A DNA stretch of 58,227 nucleotides from Streptomyces pinistramenti (GTDB lineage Bacteria; Actinomycetota; Actinomycetes; Streptomycetales; Streptomycetaceae), in the NCBI RefSeq assembly GCF_020564935.1, contig NZ_JAJCXB010000047.1, positions 1 to 58,227 on the forward strand. The letters are read 5' to 3'. Position 1 is the first letter of the stretch, and each line of letters opens with the position of its first letter. The position numbers and the translations under genes were made by a program. Under the pieces are notes generated by a model, which made no database searches, had not been told where the DNA came from, and was given only the letters and a program-made list of their open reading frames with translations. Shown here piece after piece: positions 16,930 to 25,903 of the stretch.

Positions 16930-19010
16930 TGATCCCCCACCCGCAGACCGCGGCCGCCCCGCCCGTCACCCCGGTACGTCACGACGGCCTGCGCGGGCTG
17001 CCCGGCCGGATCGTGCGCGGACACCAGGACGATCCCGGCTGGGCCAGGCCCGCGCTGCCGGCCCTGCTGGCCGTCACCGCCGTGCTCCTCCTCTGGGACC
17101 TGTCGGCGTCCGGCTACGCCAACCAGTTCTACTCGGCGGCCGTCCAGGCGGGCAGCGAGAGCTGGAAGGCGTTCTTCTTCGGCTCGTCGGACGCGGCGAA
17201 CTCCATCACCGTCGACAAGCCACCGGCCGCCCTGTGGCCGATGGCGCTGTCCGTACGGCTCTTCGGGCTCAGCTCCTGGGCGGTGCTGGTGCCCGAGGCG
17301 CTGATGGGGGTCGCGACGGTCGGGGTGCTGTACGCGGCGGTGCGGCGCAGGTTCGGCGCGGGCGCCGGGCTGCTGGCCGGTGCGGTGCTGGCGCTGACGC
17401 CGGTCGCCGCCCTGATGTTCCGCTTCAACAACCCCGACGCACTGCTGTGTCTGCTGATGACCTGCGCCATCGCCTGCGTCCTGCGGGCCTTGGAGGACGG
17501 GCGGACGCGGTGGCTGCTGCTGGCCGGGCTCTGCTTCGGGTTCGGCTTCCTCACCAAGACGCTCCAGGCGTGGCTGATCCTGCCACCGCTCGCCGCGGTG
17601 TACCTGTGCTGCGGTCCGGTGGCGGTGCGCCGCCGGATCGGGCAGGTGCTGCTCGCCGGGCTCGCGATCGTGCTGTCGGGCGGCTGGTGGGTGGCGGCCG
17701 TCGAGCTGTGGCCTGCGTCCTCGCGGCCGTACATCGGCGGCTCGCAGACCAACAGCTTCCTGGAGCTGACCTTCGGCTACAACGGCTTCGGCCGGATCAC
17801 GGGGAACGAGACCGGCAGCGTCGGCGGTGGCGGCGGCCGGCGCGGCGGCGGTGGCTGGGGCGAGACCGGCATCACCCGGCTGTTCTCGTCGGACATGGGC
17901 GGGCAGATCTCCTGGCTGCTGCCCGCCGCGCTGATCCTGCTGGCCGCCGCGGTGCTGGTGCTGTGGCGGGCCAGGCGGGCGACGGCGGCCCAAGAGGCGG
18001 CCCAGCGCGCGGAGTTCCTGGCCTGGGGCGGGGCGCTGCTGATGACGTTCGTGACGTTCAGCTTCATGTCCGGGATCTTCCACCAGTACTACAACATCGC
18101 GCTGGCGCCCTACATCGCGGCGCTGACCGGCATGGGGGCGACGCTGCTGTGGCGGCGCGGCGGGCGGACGGCTTCGCTGGTCCTGGCGGTGGCCGTGGCG
18201 GCGACCACGGGCTGGTCGTACGTGCTGCTGGAGCGTTCGCCGGACTGGCTGCCCTGGCTGCGCTGGACGGTGCTCGCCGTCGGCCTCGTCGCGGCGGTCG
18301 GTCTGCTGCTGCCCGCACGGGCGGGCCGCCGGGCCGCGGTCGTGGCGGCGGGTCTCGGGGTGGCGACGGCGCTGGCGGGGCCGCTCGCGTACACGCTCGA
18401 CACCGTCACCACCGCGCACGGTGGCTCGATCATCACGGCCGGGCCCTCGGTCCAGGGCGGCGGCGGGTTCCCCGGGGGACGGCACCAAGGCATGGGCGGG
18501 CGGCCCGGCATGAAGGGTGCGAAGGGCGCACCGGGGGCGGCGCAGCCCTCGGGCGGCGGCCAGGGCGCGGGGCCCGGCTTCCCCGGCGGTCCCGGCGGCT
18601 TCACCGGGCACGGCCGCGGCCACCGGGGCGCGGGCGGCGGCATGGGCGGACTGCTCGGCGGCAGCAAGGTGGCCGCCAAGGCCGGGGAACTGGTGACGAA
18701 GGACGCCGGCCGCTACACCTGGGCCGCGGCGGCGATCGGCTCGCAGAACGCCGCGAGCTACCAACTGGCCACCGAGCGTCCTGTGATGGCGGTCGGCGGC
18801 TTCAACGGCAGCGACCCGTCACCGACCCTCGCCCAGTTCAAGAAGCTGGTGGCGGACGGCAGGATCCACTACTTCATCGCGGGCGGACACGGTGGCCCCG
18901 GCGGCGGCCGGGGTACCGCGTCGCAGATCTCCTCCTGGGTGGAGAAGTCCTTCACGAAGGTCACGGCGGGCGGCGCCACCTTCTACGACCTGACGGCTCC
19001 GGCGGGCTGA
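16929..19010 (+). CDS. GT39/ArnT-like polyprenyl-phosphate-sugar mannosyltransferase
   Basis: A 693-residue polytopic enzyme of the GT-C fold. About 11-12 helices occupy residues 45-490. The first loop holds FGSSDAANSITVDKPP, with the acidic and basic residues expected in protein O-mannosyltransferase-like enzymes. Residues about 295-315 are a Gly/Arg-rich insertion. Residues about 500-590 form a collagen-like Gly-X-Y-rich segment (GRPGMKGAKGAPGAA and similar). A soluble C-terminal domain (600-693) ends in FYDLTAPAG. It likely transfers a sugar from the lipid carrier made by the preceding gene to an exported protein or envelope polymer. It is translationally coupled to that gene by TGATG. Confidence 0.92.
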   Translation: MIPHPQTAAAPPVTPVRHDGLRGLPGRIVRGHQDDPGWARPALPALLAVTAVLLLWDLSASGYANQFYSAAVQAGSESWKAFFFGSSDAANSITVDKPPAALWPMALSVRLFGLSSWAVLVPEALMGVATVGVLYAAVRRRFGAGAGLLAGAVLALTPVAALMFRFNNPDALLCLLMTCAIACVLRALEDGRTRWLLLAGLCFGFGFLTKTLQAWLILPPLAAVYLCCGPVAVRRRIGQVLLAGLAIVLSGGWWVAAVELWPASSRPYIGGSQTNSFLELTFGYNGFGRITGNETGSVGGGGGRRGGGGWGETGITRLFSSDMGGQISWLLPAALILLAAAVLVLWRARRATAAQEAAQRAEFLAWGGALLMTFVTFSFMSGIFHQYYNIALAPYIAALTGMGATLLWRRGGRTASLVLAVAVAATTGWSYVLLERSPDWLPWLRWTVLAVGLVAAVGLLLPARAGRRAAVVAAGLGVATALAGPLAYTLDTVTTAHGGSIITAGPSVQGGGGFPGGRHQGMGGRPGMKGAKGAPGAAQPSGGGQGAGPGFPGGPGGFTGHGRGHRGAGGGMGGLLGGSKVAAKAGELVTKDAGRYTWAAAAIGSQNAASYQLATERPVMAVGGFNGSDPSPTLAQFKKLVADGRIHYFIAGGHGGPGGGRGTASQISSWVEKSFTKVTAGGATFYDLTAPAG

Positions 19011-19082
19011 CCTGTCGGTTCCTCCCCGTGACGGGCGGCGGGCCGGAGGTGAGTCGTAGTGGCGCGCCCCCGCTCGTCCGTC

Positions 19083-19649
19083 CTACGTCTCAGCCCGGCG
19101 CAGGTCGAGGAGCATGACGTCATGAAGGGCAGCGCCTTCCCACGGGCGAGCCTCGCCCACCTTGCGGTACCCCCACGCCCGGTAGGCAGCCTGCGCCGCG
19201 TTGCTGTCCGGGTGGACATTGAGCAGCACGCGCTCGGTCTCGGTGCCGCCGAGCACCGCCTCGTGCAGTCGGCGCGCGACGCCCTGTCTGCGCCACGGCC
19301 CTCGTACGGCAAGCTCCATGAGACCGAACGTCCGGTGCCCGTCCTCGCGACGCATGTCATCGGGCACGGGTTGGGTGAGTTGATCCCACCAGCCCGTGTG
19401 GGGCCCGAGCGGGTAGCCGTGCGCCATGCCGAGCGGCGCGCCGTCCTCCGCGCGGGCGAGGGCGGCGCGGAAGGTGCGTTTGCGGGTCTGTGAGCGGAAG
19501 CGCCGGAAGGCGGCGGCGACGTCGTCTTCGGTTTCGCTATCGGGCGGCTCGGCGAACGCCTCGGCGTAGACCAGCCTGAACGCGTCCTCGGCCTGCGCTG
19601 CGGCCGGTCCGGTCATGCGCTCCACGGTGATGTTTCCCTGCTGCCTCAC
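19083..19649 (-). CDS. GNAT-family N-acetyltransferase
   Basis: 188 residues. The acetyl-CoA loop RRQGVARRLHEAV fits the R/Q-x-x-G-x-G/A pattern and is followed by LLNVHPDSNAAQAAYRAWGY, the GNAT beta-bulge and C-terminal helix. The GTG start follows GAGGGAG and overlaps the stop of the upstream XRE gene (GTGA), so the two were translated together. The substrate is unknown. Confidence 0.88.
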   Translation of the reverse strand: MRQQGNITVERMTGPAAAQAEDAFRLVYAEAFAEPPDSETEDDVAAAFRRFRSQTRKRTFRAALARAEDGAPLGMAHGYPLGPHTGWWDQLTQPVPDDMRREDGHRTFGLMELAVRGPWRRQGVARRLHEAVLGGTETERVLLNVHPDSNAAQAAYRAWGYRKVGEARPWEGAALHDVMLLDLRRAET

Positions 19650-20916
19650 GTGGTGCTCCCTCGAACGGTTTCGATCATGCGCTCGCCGCACTCACGGGCC
19701 GCTGGACTGTCGACTCGGGCAGCGGCCCGCCGGAACTCCCGGATCTTGCTCAGCAACCGCGGCGATGAGATGCCACCGCACGCGTCGAGAACGGCGTCCA
19801 TCTCCGCGCACGCCTCGTCGACCTCCCCGGCGCCGAGGAGTACACCCGCGAACTTCACACGGTACGAGGCGCTGTTGCGGGCGAGTTCGCCACCGATGCC
19901 GCGCACGGCTGCACGCAGGAACGGCACGGCGCGTTGGGGCTGCTCGGCACGCACGTACATGTCTGCCGTGGCGTAGTCGATCTCGAACGGGCCGGCGAAC
20001 TGAGCCCAGTTGGGGACTTCCGGGTCCGTGTCCGTGCGCCCCTGATGGCTGACCGCACGGCTCAGGGCTCGGCGTGCCCCGGACAGGTCTCCCTTGTGCG
20101 TGGCGACGTTGGCGTCGCGCAGCGCGATCACCAGATGCACGGTATGCCCGGCGCCTGCGCGGGTGGCAAGCCGGTAGGCGTTCTCGACTGCACTCGTGGC
20201 TTCCCACGCGCGCCCTGCCTTGATCGCGAGGAGTACAAGGGTTTCCAGTACGGAGACCTGCAGAAGGGGGTTGTCGACAAGCTGCGCAGCCGCGAGAGCT
20301 TCCATACAGGCGGCGCGGCCCGCGTCGATATGTCCACCGTCGTAGCCGTACCAAGCGCGGTGTCCGTGCAGCTCGGCGAGCATCGTCTGTAGCTCGCGGC
20401 CGACGCGACTCGTGTACGAGGCCGCTCCGAGTGCGCCGGTGACTCGTCCTCGATCCGGCGCGCCTGCGTCATGGCCGGCAGGCTGCCCGCCGTGTGATCC
20501 GTCCGGTAGAGGCCATCCAACCGCGCGCGCAGCAGATTGATGTCTGCCGTGCCGATGCGCGGTCCCGCGGAAACCATGGCCGCCGCGGCGAGCGCGCCGG
20601 TGTCGGCGACGAACGTCCTCCTCTTCATCTCGCCGGCGTCGCCGACGGGCACTGCGACCGTCAAGCGGTGATGGGGGACCTCGAACCCCATCTCGGCGAG
20701 TGGCAGGCCGAACATCGCTTCAAGTACGGCCTGTTGGCTCGGGTGCGGTAACGGCGGGGGCGACTCGCTTTCCCATCGCCGTAGTTGGCGAACGCTCACC
20801 GACGCGTCGATGCCGAGGAGCGCGGCCTCGCGGGCGAACGCCTCGACGAAGGTCACCTGCGTATAGCCCGCCGCCTTGCGCAGCCGTGCTGGCTCGCCGC
20901 CGTCTCTCCCCGCCAT
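19646..20916 (-). pseudogene. XRE-type regulator interrupted by a frameshift
   Basis: The N-terminal part (MAGRDGGEPARLRKAAGYTQ) is a helix-turn-helix domain of the Streptomyces large XRE family, with a good AGGGGAAG ribosome site before the ATG. The frame breaks near 20441: RRIEDES in the first frame should continue TGALGAASYTSRVG, which lies in another frame. One missing base explains it. The second frame runs intact to the C terminus (MLAELHGHRAWYGYDGGHID and beyond), a helical repeat sensor domain of about 250 residues. Either the gene is a recent pseudogene or the base is a sequencing error. It would otherwise regulate the divergent small genes. Confidence 0.82.
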
Positions 20917-20974
20917 TCACTTCCCCTCACGTGGGCGGATGGTCCCCCTCACCGTAGTGACGTGGCCCGTGCCG

Positions 20975-21014
20975 CGTCCGCGGAAACGTCCGCCTGAACG
21001 TCCGGTTGCGGACG
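20975..21014. promoter_or_regulatory. Periodic CGTCCG repeats between divergent genes
   Basis: CGTCCG occurs at 20975, 20987 and 20999, exactly 12 bp apart, followed by its reverse complement CGGACG at 21009. The array sits 59 bp from the XRE start and 73 bp from the divergent gene, a good place for the XRE protein to bind. Confidence 0.5.
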
Positions 21015-21086
21015 GCCCGTGAATCCCGTCGAGGCGGTGCACTGGTGGGGCACAAGTTCAGATGAGGACGCCGGAGAGGAGTCGCC

Positions 21087-21332
21087 GTGTCCGATCGGTC
21101 GACGGCAGACGAGACGATCAGCGAAGCCCAACAGGTACACGACGAGCTGAGCGCCGCACTCGAACGCGCCGGGATCGTGCTGCCGTCGCTGGGCATCGAT
21201 CCGGTGTGGCTGAGTGGCACGCCGCCCCGTGTGCTGATCGAGTTGGGGCGCTGCAATGTGGAGACGGCACTCGCGCTTGCCGCCGCTCTCAAGCCCCACG
21301 GGAGCGCGCGCGGGCAGGGGGCGAGGGCATGA
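21087..21332 (+). CDS. Small conserved hypothetical protein (81 aa)
   Basis: I recognise no named family. The GTG follows AGGAG at 7 nt. The core LERAGIVLPSLGIDPVWLSG followed by PRVLIELGRCNVETALALAAAL is a compact alpha/beta pattern seen in small Streptomyces proteins encoded near XRE regulators. It has no signal or membrane segment. It overlaps the next gene by 4 nt (ATGA), so the group is translated together. Confidence 0.72.
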   Translation: MSDRSTADETISEAQQVHDELSAALERAGIVLPSLGIDPVWLSGTPPRVLIELGRCNVETALALAAALKPHGSARGQGARA

Positions 21333-21604
21333 CCCGGCGCGTGTTCCCTTACGTGCCGTTCACCATCGAGCAGGACGAGACGGCAACGCCCACCTACGAA
21401 GCCGAATGCATCTCGGGCGACGTAATCGAGTGCGGTGAGGACTCAGGACCGCACCACGACCCGGAACCGGTCGAAGAGTGGATGCGCAAGCACACCCAAG
21501 ACACCGGCCACGCTCGTTACCTCCGCATCTTCTCCGACTGCGCGGTCATACAGCCTCCGGCGGAGCGGGGCGAACTGCTGAGGGTGAACAAGGCCACGGC
21601 ATGA
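21329..21604 (+). CDS. DUF7848-like small protein (91 aa)
   Basis: The sequence RRVFPYVPFTIEQDE followed by EWMRKHTQDTGHARYLRIF resembles the DUF7848 small-protein family of Streptomyces, from memory. It is acidic and probably soluble. It overlaps both neighbours by 4 nt through ATGA junctions, forming the middle of a coupled three-gene unit. The function is unknown. Confidence 0.72.
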   Translation: MTRRVFPYVPFTIEQDETATPTYEAECISGDVIECGEDSGPHHDPEPVEEWMRKHTQDTGHARYLRIFSDCAVIQPPAERGELLRVNKATA

Positions 21605-22008
21605 CATTTCCCCTGGCCGTCGAGCGTCCGGGGCGTGGGGCGTGGCCGTTGCCCGCGCAGACGGGCGACGGTAACGCGTGGACGACGGGCGCCTGTTGGC
21701 TGTACTGCCGACGTGAGAGCGTGCGGGTGCTGCGGGTTGGCTCCGTCACCGCCCCCGGTGCGACGGGTGATGTGTTCGTGTGCGGACCGTGCATCAGAGA
21801 GCTTGACCGCATGGTGCGCGGCCAGTTGCACGACCGGGACGCGCCCGCCGACCGCACGCAGTCCGCTGCCCCGCCGGAAGCGGGAACGACGCCCCGCAGC
21901 CCTACCGGCCGGGAAGACGCGATGACCAAGACATGTGAGCACCAGCGGACCGAGAAGCGCGACGGCAAGACGTACTGCCGGGGCTGTAAGCGGCAGCTCT
22001 ACCTGTGA
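21601..22008 (+). CDS. Small hypothetical protein with C-terminal zinc-ribbon-like tail
   Basis: 135 residues. The N-terminal part has cysteines in GACWLYC and VCGPCIREL. The last 28 residues, MTKTCEHQRTEKRDGKTYC followed by CKRQLYL, contain a C-H...C-x-x-C pattern like a tiny zinc ribbon. That tail begins with its own Met and could derive from a fused separate small gene. The start overlaps the upstream stop (ATGA). I do not recognise a family. Confidence 0.68.
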   Translation: MTFPLAVERPGRGAWPLPAQTGDGNAWTTGACWLYCRRESVRVLRVGSVTAPGATGDVFVCGPCIRELDRMVRGQLHDRDAPADRTQSAAPPEAGTTPRSPTGREDAMTKTCEHQRTEKRDGKTYCRGCKRQLYL

Positions 22009-22373
22009 AGATTCCGCCCCTGCTGGGGATGACCTGTTGACGGTTCTTCCACATCGCGTGTCCGCGCAGGGCGACCCGTGGCACGCGGTGTCCGCGAGCA
22101 AGCCGGCGACGCAGACGGAGACCAGCAAGGGCGACGGGCAGGCGCCGGGCTCCGGCAGCGGAACGAGCTGTACTGACATGGGAACCATCCAGGGGCGGCC
22201 CCCGCCGCCCGTCGCTCCGTAGGCGCAGGGAAATGGGTTGTACGCCGCACACCCCGCCCTTGTACGGTGTACAGCGCTTCGTCCCCGCTCCGGGGTGCCG
22301 CCCTCGTCCCGCCCGGTCCGGCGTGGACGGCAGGGCCCGACGGCGCCCCCGCTCACCCGTACAGGGAGCCCGT
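22009..22373. other. Intergenic stretch before the DHA2 exporter
   Basis: I see no credible gene in the first 220 bases. The right half holds the exporter promoter and operator. Confidence 0.5.
22238..22273 (+). promoter_or_regulatory. Exporter promoter with TetR-type operator
   Basis: TTGTAC (22238-22243) and TACGGT (22263-22268) form a 19-bp-spaced promoter. The perfect palindrome TGTAC-GGT-GTACA (22261-22273) covers the -10 box. A TetR gene lies downstream of the exporter and is the natural candidate to bind it. Confidence 0.6.
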
Positions 22374-23921
22374 ATGCCACCCGTGGCCACCGCTGCCACC
22401 CCTCTTGGCTCGCCCGACAGATCCGCGACCCGCTGGCTGGTGCTCGGGGTCATCTGCCTCGCCCAGCTCACGGTCGTCCTCGACAACACCGTCCTGAACG
22501 TCGCCATCCCCTCGCTCACCGAGAATCTGGGCGCGACCACCGCCGACGTCCAGTGGATGATCAACGCCTACTCGCTGGTCCAGTCGGGACTGCTGCTCAC
22601 CGCGGGCAACTCCGCGGACCGCTACGGCCGCAAGAAGATGCTCGCCACCGGCCTGCTGCTGTTCGGTGCCGCCTCGCTCGGCGCCACCCTCGCCCAGTCG
22701 CCGGGACAGCTGATCGCCGCCCGCGCCGGGATGGGCGTCGGCGGCGCGCTGCTGGTCACCACGACGCTCGCCGTCGTCATGCAGATATTCGACGACGCGG
22801 AGCGCCCGAAGGCGATCGGCATCTGGAGCTCGGTCAACTCCCTCGGCTTCGCCGCAGGACCGCTGATCGGCGGCGCGTTGCTCGACCACTTCTGGTGGGG
22901 CTCGCTGTTCCTGGTCAACCTGCCGGTCGCGGTGTTCGCGCTGGTCGCGGTCCTCGCGCTGGTGCCGGAGTCGAAGAACCCCAGCGGTGAGAAGCCCGAC
23001 CCGCTCGGCGCGCTGCTGTCCATGATCGGCATGGTCGGGGTGGTCTTCGCGATCATCTCGGGCCCGGTCGACGGCTGGCTCTCCGGCCGGGTGCTGCTCT
23101 CCGCCGCCGTCGGACTCGTCGGCCTGGCGCTGTTCGCGCTCTGGGAGCTGCACACCCCGCACCCGATGCTGGACATGCACTTCTTCCGCAACCGCCGCTT
23201 CATCGGCGCCGTATCGGGCGGCATCCTCGTCGCGTTCGGCATGGGCGGCTCGATGTTCCTGCTCACCCAGCATCTCCAACTGGTGCTCGGCTACGGTCCG
23301 TTGGAGGCCGGTGTCCGGATGGCGCCGCTGGCCGTCACTGTCGTCCTGGTCAACTTCACCGGCCTGAGCGCCAGGCTGGGTACCAGGATCGGCACCCCGG
23401 GCATGATCGTCTCCGGAATGTCGCTGCTGGCCGCCGGGCTCGTCCTCATCGCCACCCTCGGCGGCGACGGCTACGGCGGGATGCTGGCCGGCCTGATCGT
23501 GATGGGTATCGGCGTCGCCCTGGCCATGCCGACCATGGCCAACGCCATCATGTCCGCGATACCGCCCGCCAAGGCCGGTGTCGGCGCCGGCGTCAACGGC
23601 ACCCTGATGGAATTCGGGCAGGGCCTCGGTGTCGCCGTGCTCGGCGCGGTCCTCAACTCCCGCTTCGTGGCACTGCTCCCGGTGGTCGCCGCGGGCGCGG
23701 GCTCGCTGCCCGCGGCGCTCGGCCTGGCCCGTACGGACGCCGACCGCACCGCCGTGCACGACGCGTTCGCGGCCGGCATCGGCACCAGCCAACTGGTGGG
23801 CGCGGCCGCCGTGTTCCTCGGCGGCCTGACCGCCGCCGTACTGCTGCGCCGGGCCGAGCGCGCCGCGGCCGACGACGGGATGCCGACGGTGGCGCAACAG
23901 GCCGCCGCCCCGGCCGAATAG
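22374..23921 (+). CDS. DHA2-family (14-TM) MFS drug exporter
   Basis: 515 residues with 14 predicted helices. Motif D1-like LDNTVLNVAIPSL lies in TM1, motif A GNSADRYGRKK follows TM2, and motif C-like GFAAGPLIGG lies in TM5. These are the features of EmrB/QacA proton-coupled exporters in the cytoplasmic membrane. The ATG has AGGGAG 7 nt upstream. It is followed by a hairpin and the TetR gene, so drug-induced derepression is likely. The substrate is unknown. Confidence 0.93.
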   Translation: MPPVATAATPLGSPDRSATRWLVLGVICLAQLTVVLDNTVLNVAIPSLTENLGATTADVQWMINAYSLVQSGLLLTAGNSADRYGRKKMLATGLLLFGAASLGATLAQSPGQLIAARAGMGVGGALLVTTTLAVVMQIFDDAERPKAIGIWSSVNSLGFAAGPLIGGALLDHFWWGSLFLVNLPVAVFALVAVLALVPESKNPSGEKPDPLGALLSMIGMVGVVFAIISGPVDGWLSGRVLLSAAVGLVGLALFALWELHTPHPMLDMHFFRNRRFIGAVSGGILVAFGMGGSMFLLTQHLQLVLGYGPLEAGVRMAPLAVTVVLVNFTGLSARLGTRIGTPGMIVSGMSLLAAGLVLIATLGGDGYGGMLAGLIVMGIGVALAMPTMANAIMSAIPPAKAGVGAGVNGTLMEFGQGLGVAVLGAVLNSRFVALLPVVAAGAGSLPAALGLARTDADRTAVHDAFAAGIGTSQLVGAAAVFLGGLTAAVLLRRAERAAADDGMPTVAQQAAAPAE

Positions 23922-23927
23922 CATCGA

Positions 23928-23953
23928 CGGTGCGCGTCCACGGGCGCGCACCG
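23928..23953 (+). terminator. Hairpin between exporter and TetR gene
   Basis: CGGTGCGCG pairs with CGCGCACCG across an 8-nt loop, 7 nt after the exporter stop. It may attenuate rather than stop transcription into the TetR gene. Confidence 0.55.
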
Positions 23954-24036
23954 CAGGCGGCGTACCGGTACCGGCCGGGAACGGAAGGGCCGGTGCGCCG
24001 CCTCCGTACCACCGGTTCAGCGAGAGGGAGGGCGCC

Positions 24037-24807
24037 ATGGCAGCGACGGACGGCCGCGGCGGGAAACGGCCGAAGAGCGTCTGGCTGACCGAACGCCCCC
24101 CGCTCAAGCGGAAGGCGGACCAGCCGGCCGGGCTCGACCTCGACAAGATCGTCGGGGCGACGGTGCGGCTGCTGGACGCCGAGGGCCTGGCCAAGTTCTC
24201 CATGCGCAGACTCGCCGCCGAACTGGGCGTCACCGCGATGTCCGTCTACTGGTACGTCGACACCAAGGACGACCTCCTGGAGCTGGCCGTCGACGCGGTG
24301 GCGGGCGAGATGCGGCTGCCGGACGAGTCCGACGCCGCCGCCGACTGGCGCGACCAGCTGCGGGTGCTCGCCCGCGCCTACCGCGACATGCTGCTGCTGC
24401 ACCCCTGGGCGGCCCGGCTGCTCGGCGAATTCCTCAACATCGGCCCGCACTCGACGGCCTTCTCCAACGCCACCCTGCGCGTGATGGGACGCAGCGGCCT
24501 CGACCCGGAGCGGGCCTCCGGCGCGCTGGCCGCCGTCTTCCACTTCGTCTACGGCTTCGCCACCATCCGCGCGCTGCACGAGGACCGCTGCCGGGCCGCA
24601 GGCATCAGCCTGGACGACTACTTCGCGCAGGTCGTCGCGGCTATCGCGGTCCGCCCCGAGCACGCCGAGACGATGGCGCTGTCCCAGCGGGCCGCCCAGG
24701 CCCAACAGGGCCACAGCGCCGTGGAGATGCTGAAGCGCGAATTCACCTTCGCCCTCGATCTCCAGATCGCGGGCATCGAAACGATGCGGGACCGGGCCGG
24801 AAGCTGA
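24037..24807 (+). CDS. TetR-family regulator (TetR_C type)
   Basis: 256 residues. The HTH lies in FSMRRLAAELGVTAMSVYWYV (about residues 64-84), with the Tyr-Trp-Tyr typical of TetR proper. The C-terminal helical domain (LRVLARAYRDMLLLHPWAA onward) resembles the tetracycline-repressor ligand domain. The ribosome site is GAGGGAGGG. It likely represses the adjacent exporter through the palindrome over that gene's promoter. That regulation is inferred from arrangement. Confidence 0.9.
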   Translation: MAATDGRGGKRPKSVWLTERPPLKRKADQPAGLDLDKIVGATVRLLDAEGLAKFSMRRLAAELGVTAMSVYWYVDTKDDLLELAVDAVAGEMRLPDESDAAADWRDQLRVLARAYRDMLLLHPWAARLLGEFLNIGPHSTAFSNATLRVMGRSGLDPERASGALAAVFHFVYGFATIRALHEDRCRAAGISLDDYFAQVVAAIAVRPEHAETMALSQRAAQAQQGHSAVEMLKREFTFALDLQIAGIETMRDRAGS

Positions 24808-24882
24808 GCACCCCTGGAGGTGCCCGGCCCCGGCCCGGTCCCGTATCTGTCGGCCGCCGCGGTGCGGCCGGTGCCCGTGGTG

Positions 24883-25725
24883 TCAGCCCGTCGGCAGCGA
24901 GTCGCCCTGCACCGCCTGGATGTCGAGCTGGACCCGCAGCGTCGTGCCGATCGCCGCGATGCCGGCCGCGACGACCTGGTTGTAGTTCATCTTGAAGTCC
25001 TCGCGGCGCAGCTCGGCGGTGGCGCTGAAGGCCGCGCGGGTGCCGCCCCACGGGTCGGGCCCGGTGCCGAGGTAGCTGAGGCTGAGGTCGACCGGCCGTA
25101 CGACGCCGTGCAGCGCCAGCTCGCCGTGCACCGTCCAGCGGTCGGGACCGGCCGGATCGAGTCCCGTGCTGCGGTAGGTGATGTCCGGGTACGCCTCCAC
25201 GTTCAGGAAGTCGTCGGACCGCAGATGGCCGTCCCGCATGCCGTTGCCGGTGTCGATCGACGTGGCCTTGATGACCGCTTCGACGCCGGACTTCTCCAGG
25301 TCCTCGGCTATCTCGATCCGGCCGCTGAACTCGGTGAACCTGCCGTGCACGCTGGTGATGCCCAGGTGCTGGGCGGTCGCGGCCACCGTCGAGTGCATCG
25401 GGTCGATCGTCCAGGCACCGGGCGGCGGCAGCTCCGCGCCGCCCTGCCGCGCCAGCACCACGTTCCCGATGTCCATCCGGCCGCTGGCCGTGACGATCGA
25501 GCTGGAGGCGACCGGCGCGTAGCCGACCGCCGTCACGATGACCGTGTAAGGACCCGGCGTCAGCGGCTGTGCGTTGCGGATGACGCCGTCCTCGTCGGCC
25601 GATTCGCGCAGCACCTGCGCGCCCGTCATGTCGGTGACGGTCAGTACGGCGTGCTGGACCGCCCAGCCGTCCCGTGTGCGGACCTGCGCCCGTACTCCCG
25701 CAGCTCCCGCGCCCGTCGAAGTCAT
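24883..25725 (-). CDS. YceI-family lipocalin with N-terminal carboxypeptidase-regulatory-like domain
   Basis: 280 residues. Residues about 10-90 form a beta-sandwich of the carboxypeptidase-regulatory type (VTDMTGAQVLRES, GPYTVIVTAVGYAP). Residues 100-275 form a YceI barrel: WTIDPMHSTVAATAQHLG, VHGRFTEFSG, VEAVIKATSIDTGN and ELALHGVVRPVDLSLSY. YceI proteins bind polyisoprenoid or amphiphilic lipids. No signal peptide is visible, so a cytosolic location is likely. The ATG at 25725 follows GGGAG. A GTG six bases earlier is an alternative. It lies 178 nt downstream of the exporter that carries the same kind of beta domains. Confidence 0.9.
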   Translation of the reverse strand: MTSTGAGAAGVRAQVRTRDGWAVQHAVLTVTDMTGAQVLRESADEDGVIRNAQPLTPGPYTVIVTAVGYAPVASSSIVTASGRMDIGNVVLARQGGAELPPPGAWTIDPMHSTVAATAQHLGITSVHGRFTEFSGRIEIAEDLEKSGVEAVIKATSIDTGNGMRDGHLRSDDFLNVEAYPDITYRSTGLDPAGPDRWTVHGELALHGVVRPVDLSLSYLGTGPDPWGGTRAAFSATAELRREDFKMNYNQVVAAGIAAIGTTLRVQLDIQAVQGDSLPTG

Positions 25726-25903
25726 TCCCACTCCCGATTCTTGCCTGGTACATGGCGGGCTCCGGCGGCGGCCTGCAGGCCGTCCCCAGCCTGTGCGCAG
25801 TGCCGCCGCCGGAGCCCTGGGGTCCGGTCCCGGGCGCGTCTCCGCTCAAAGGCGCGCCCCGGTCCGGGGTTTGGTTACCCGGGTGGTGGTCCCGGGATCC
25901 GGG

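Noticed and set aside
21999..22250. A small minus-strand frame before the DHA2 exporter
   Set aside because: It has poor composition and no ribosome site, and it runs into the exporter promoter region.
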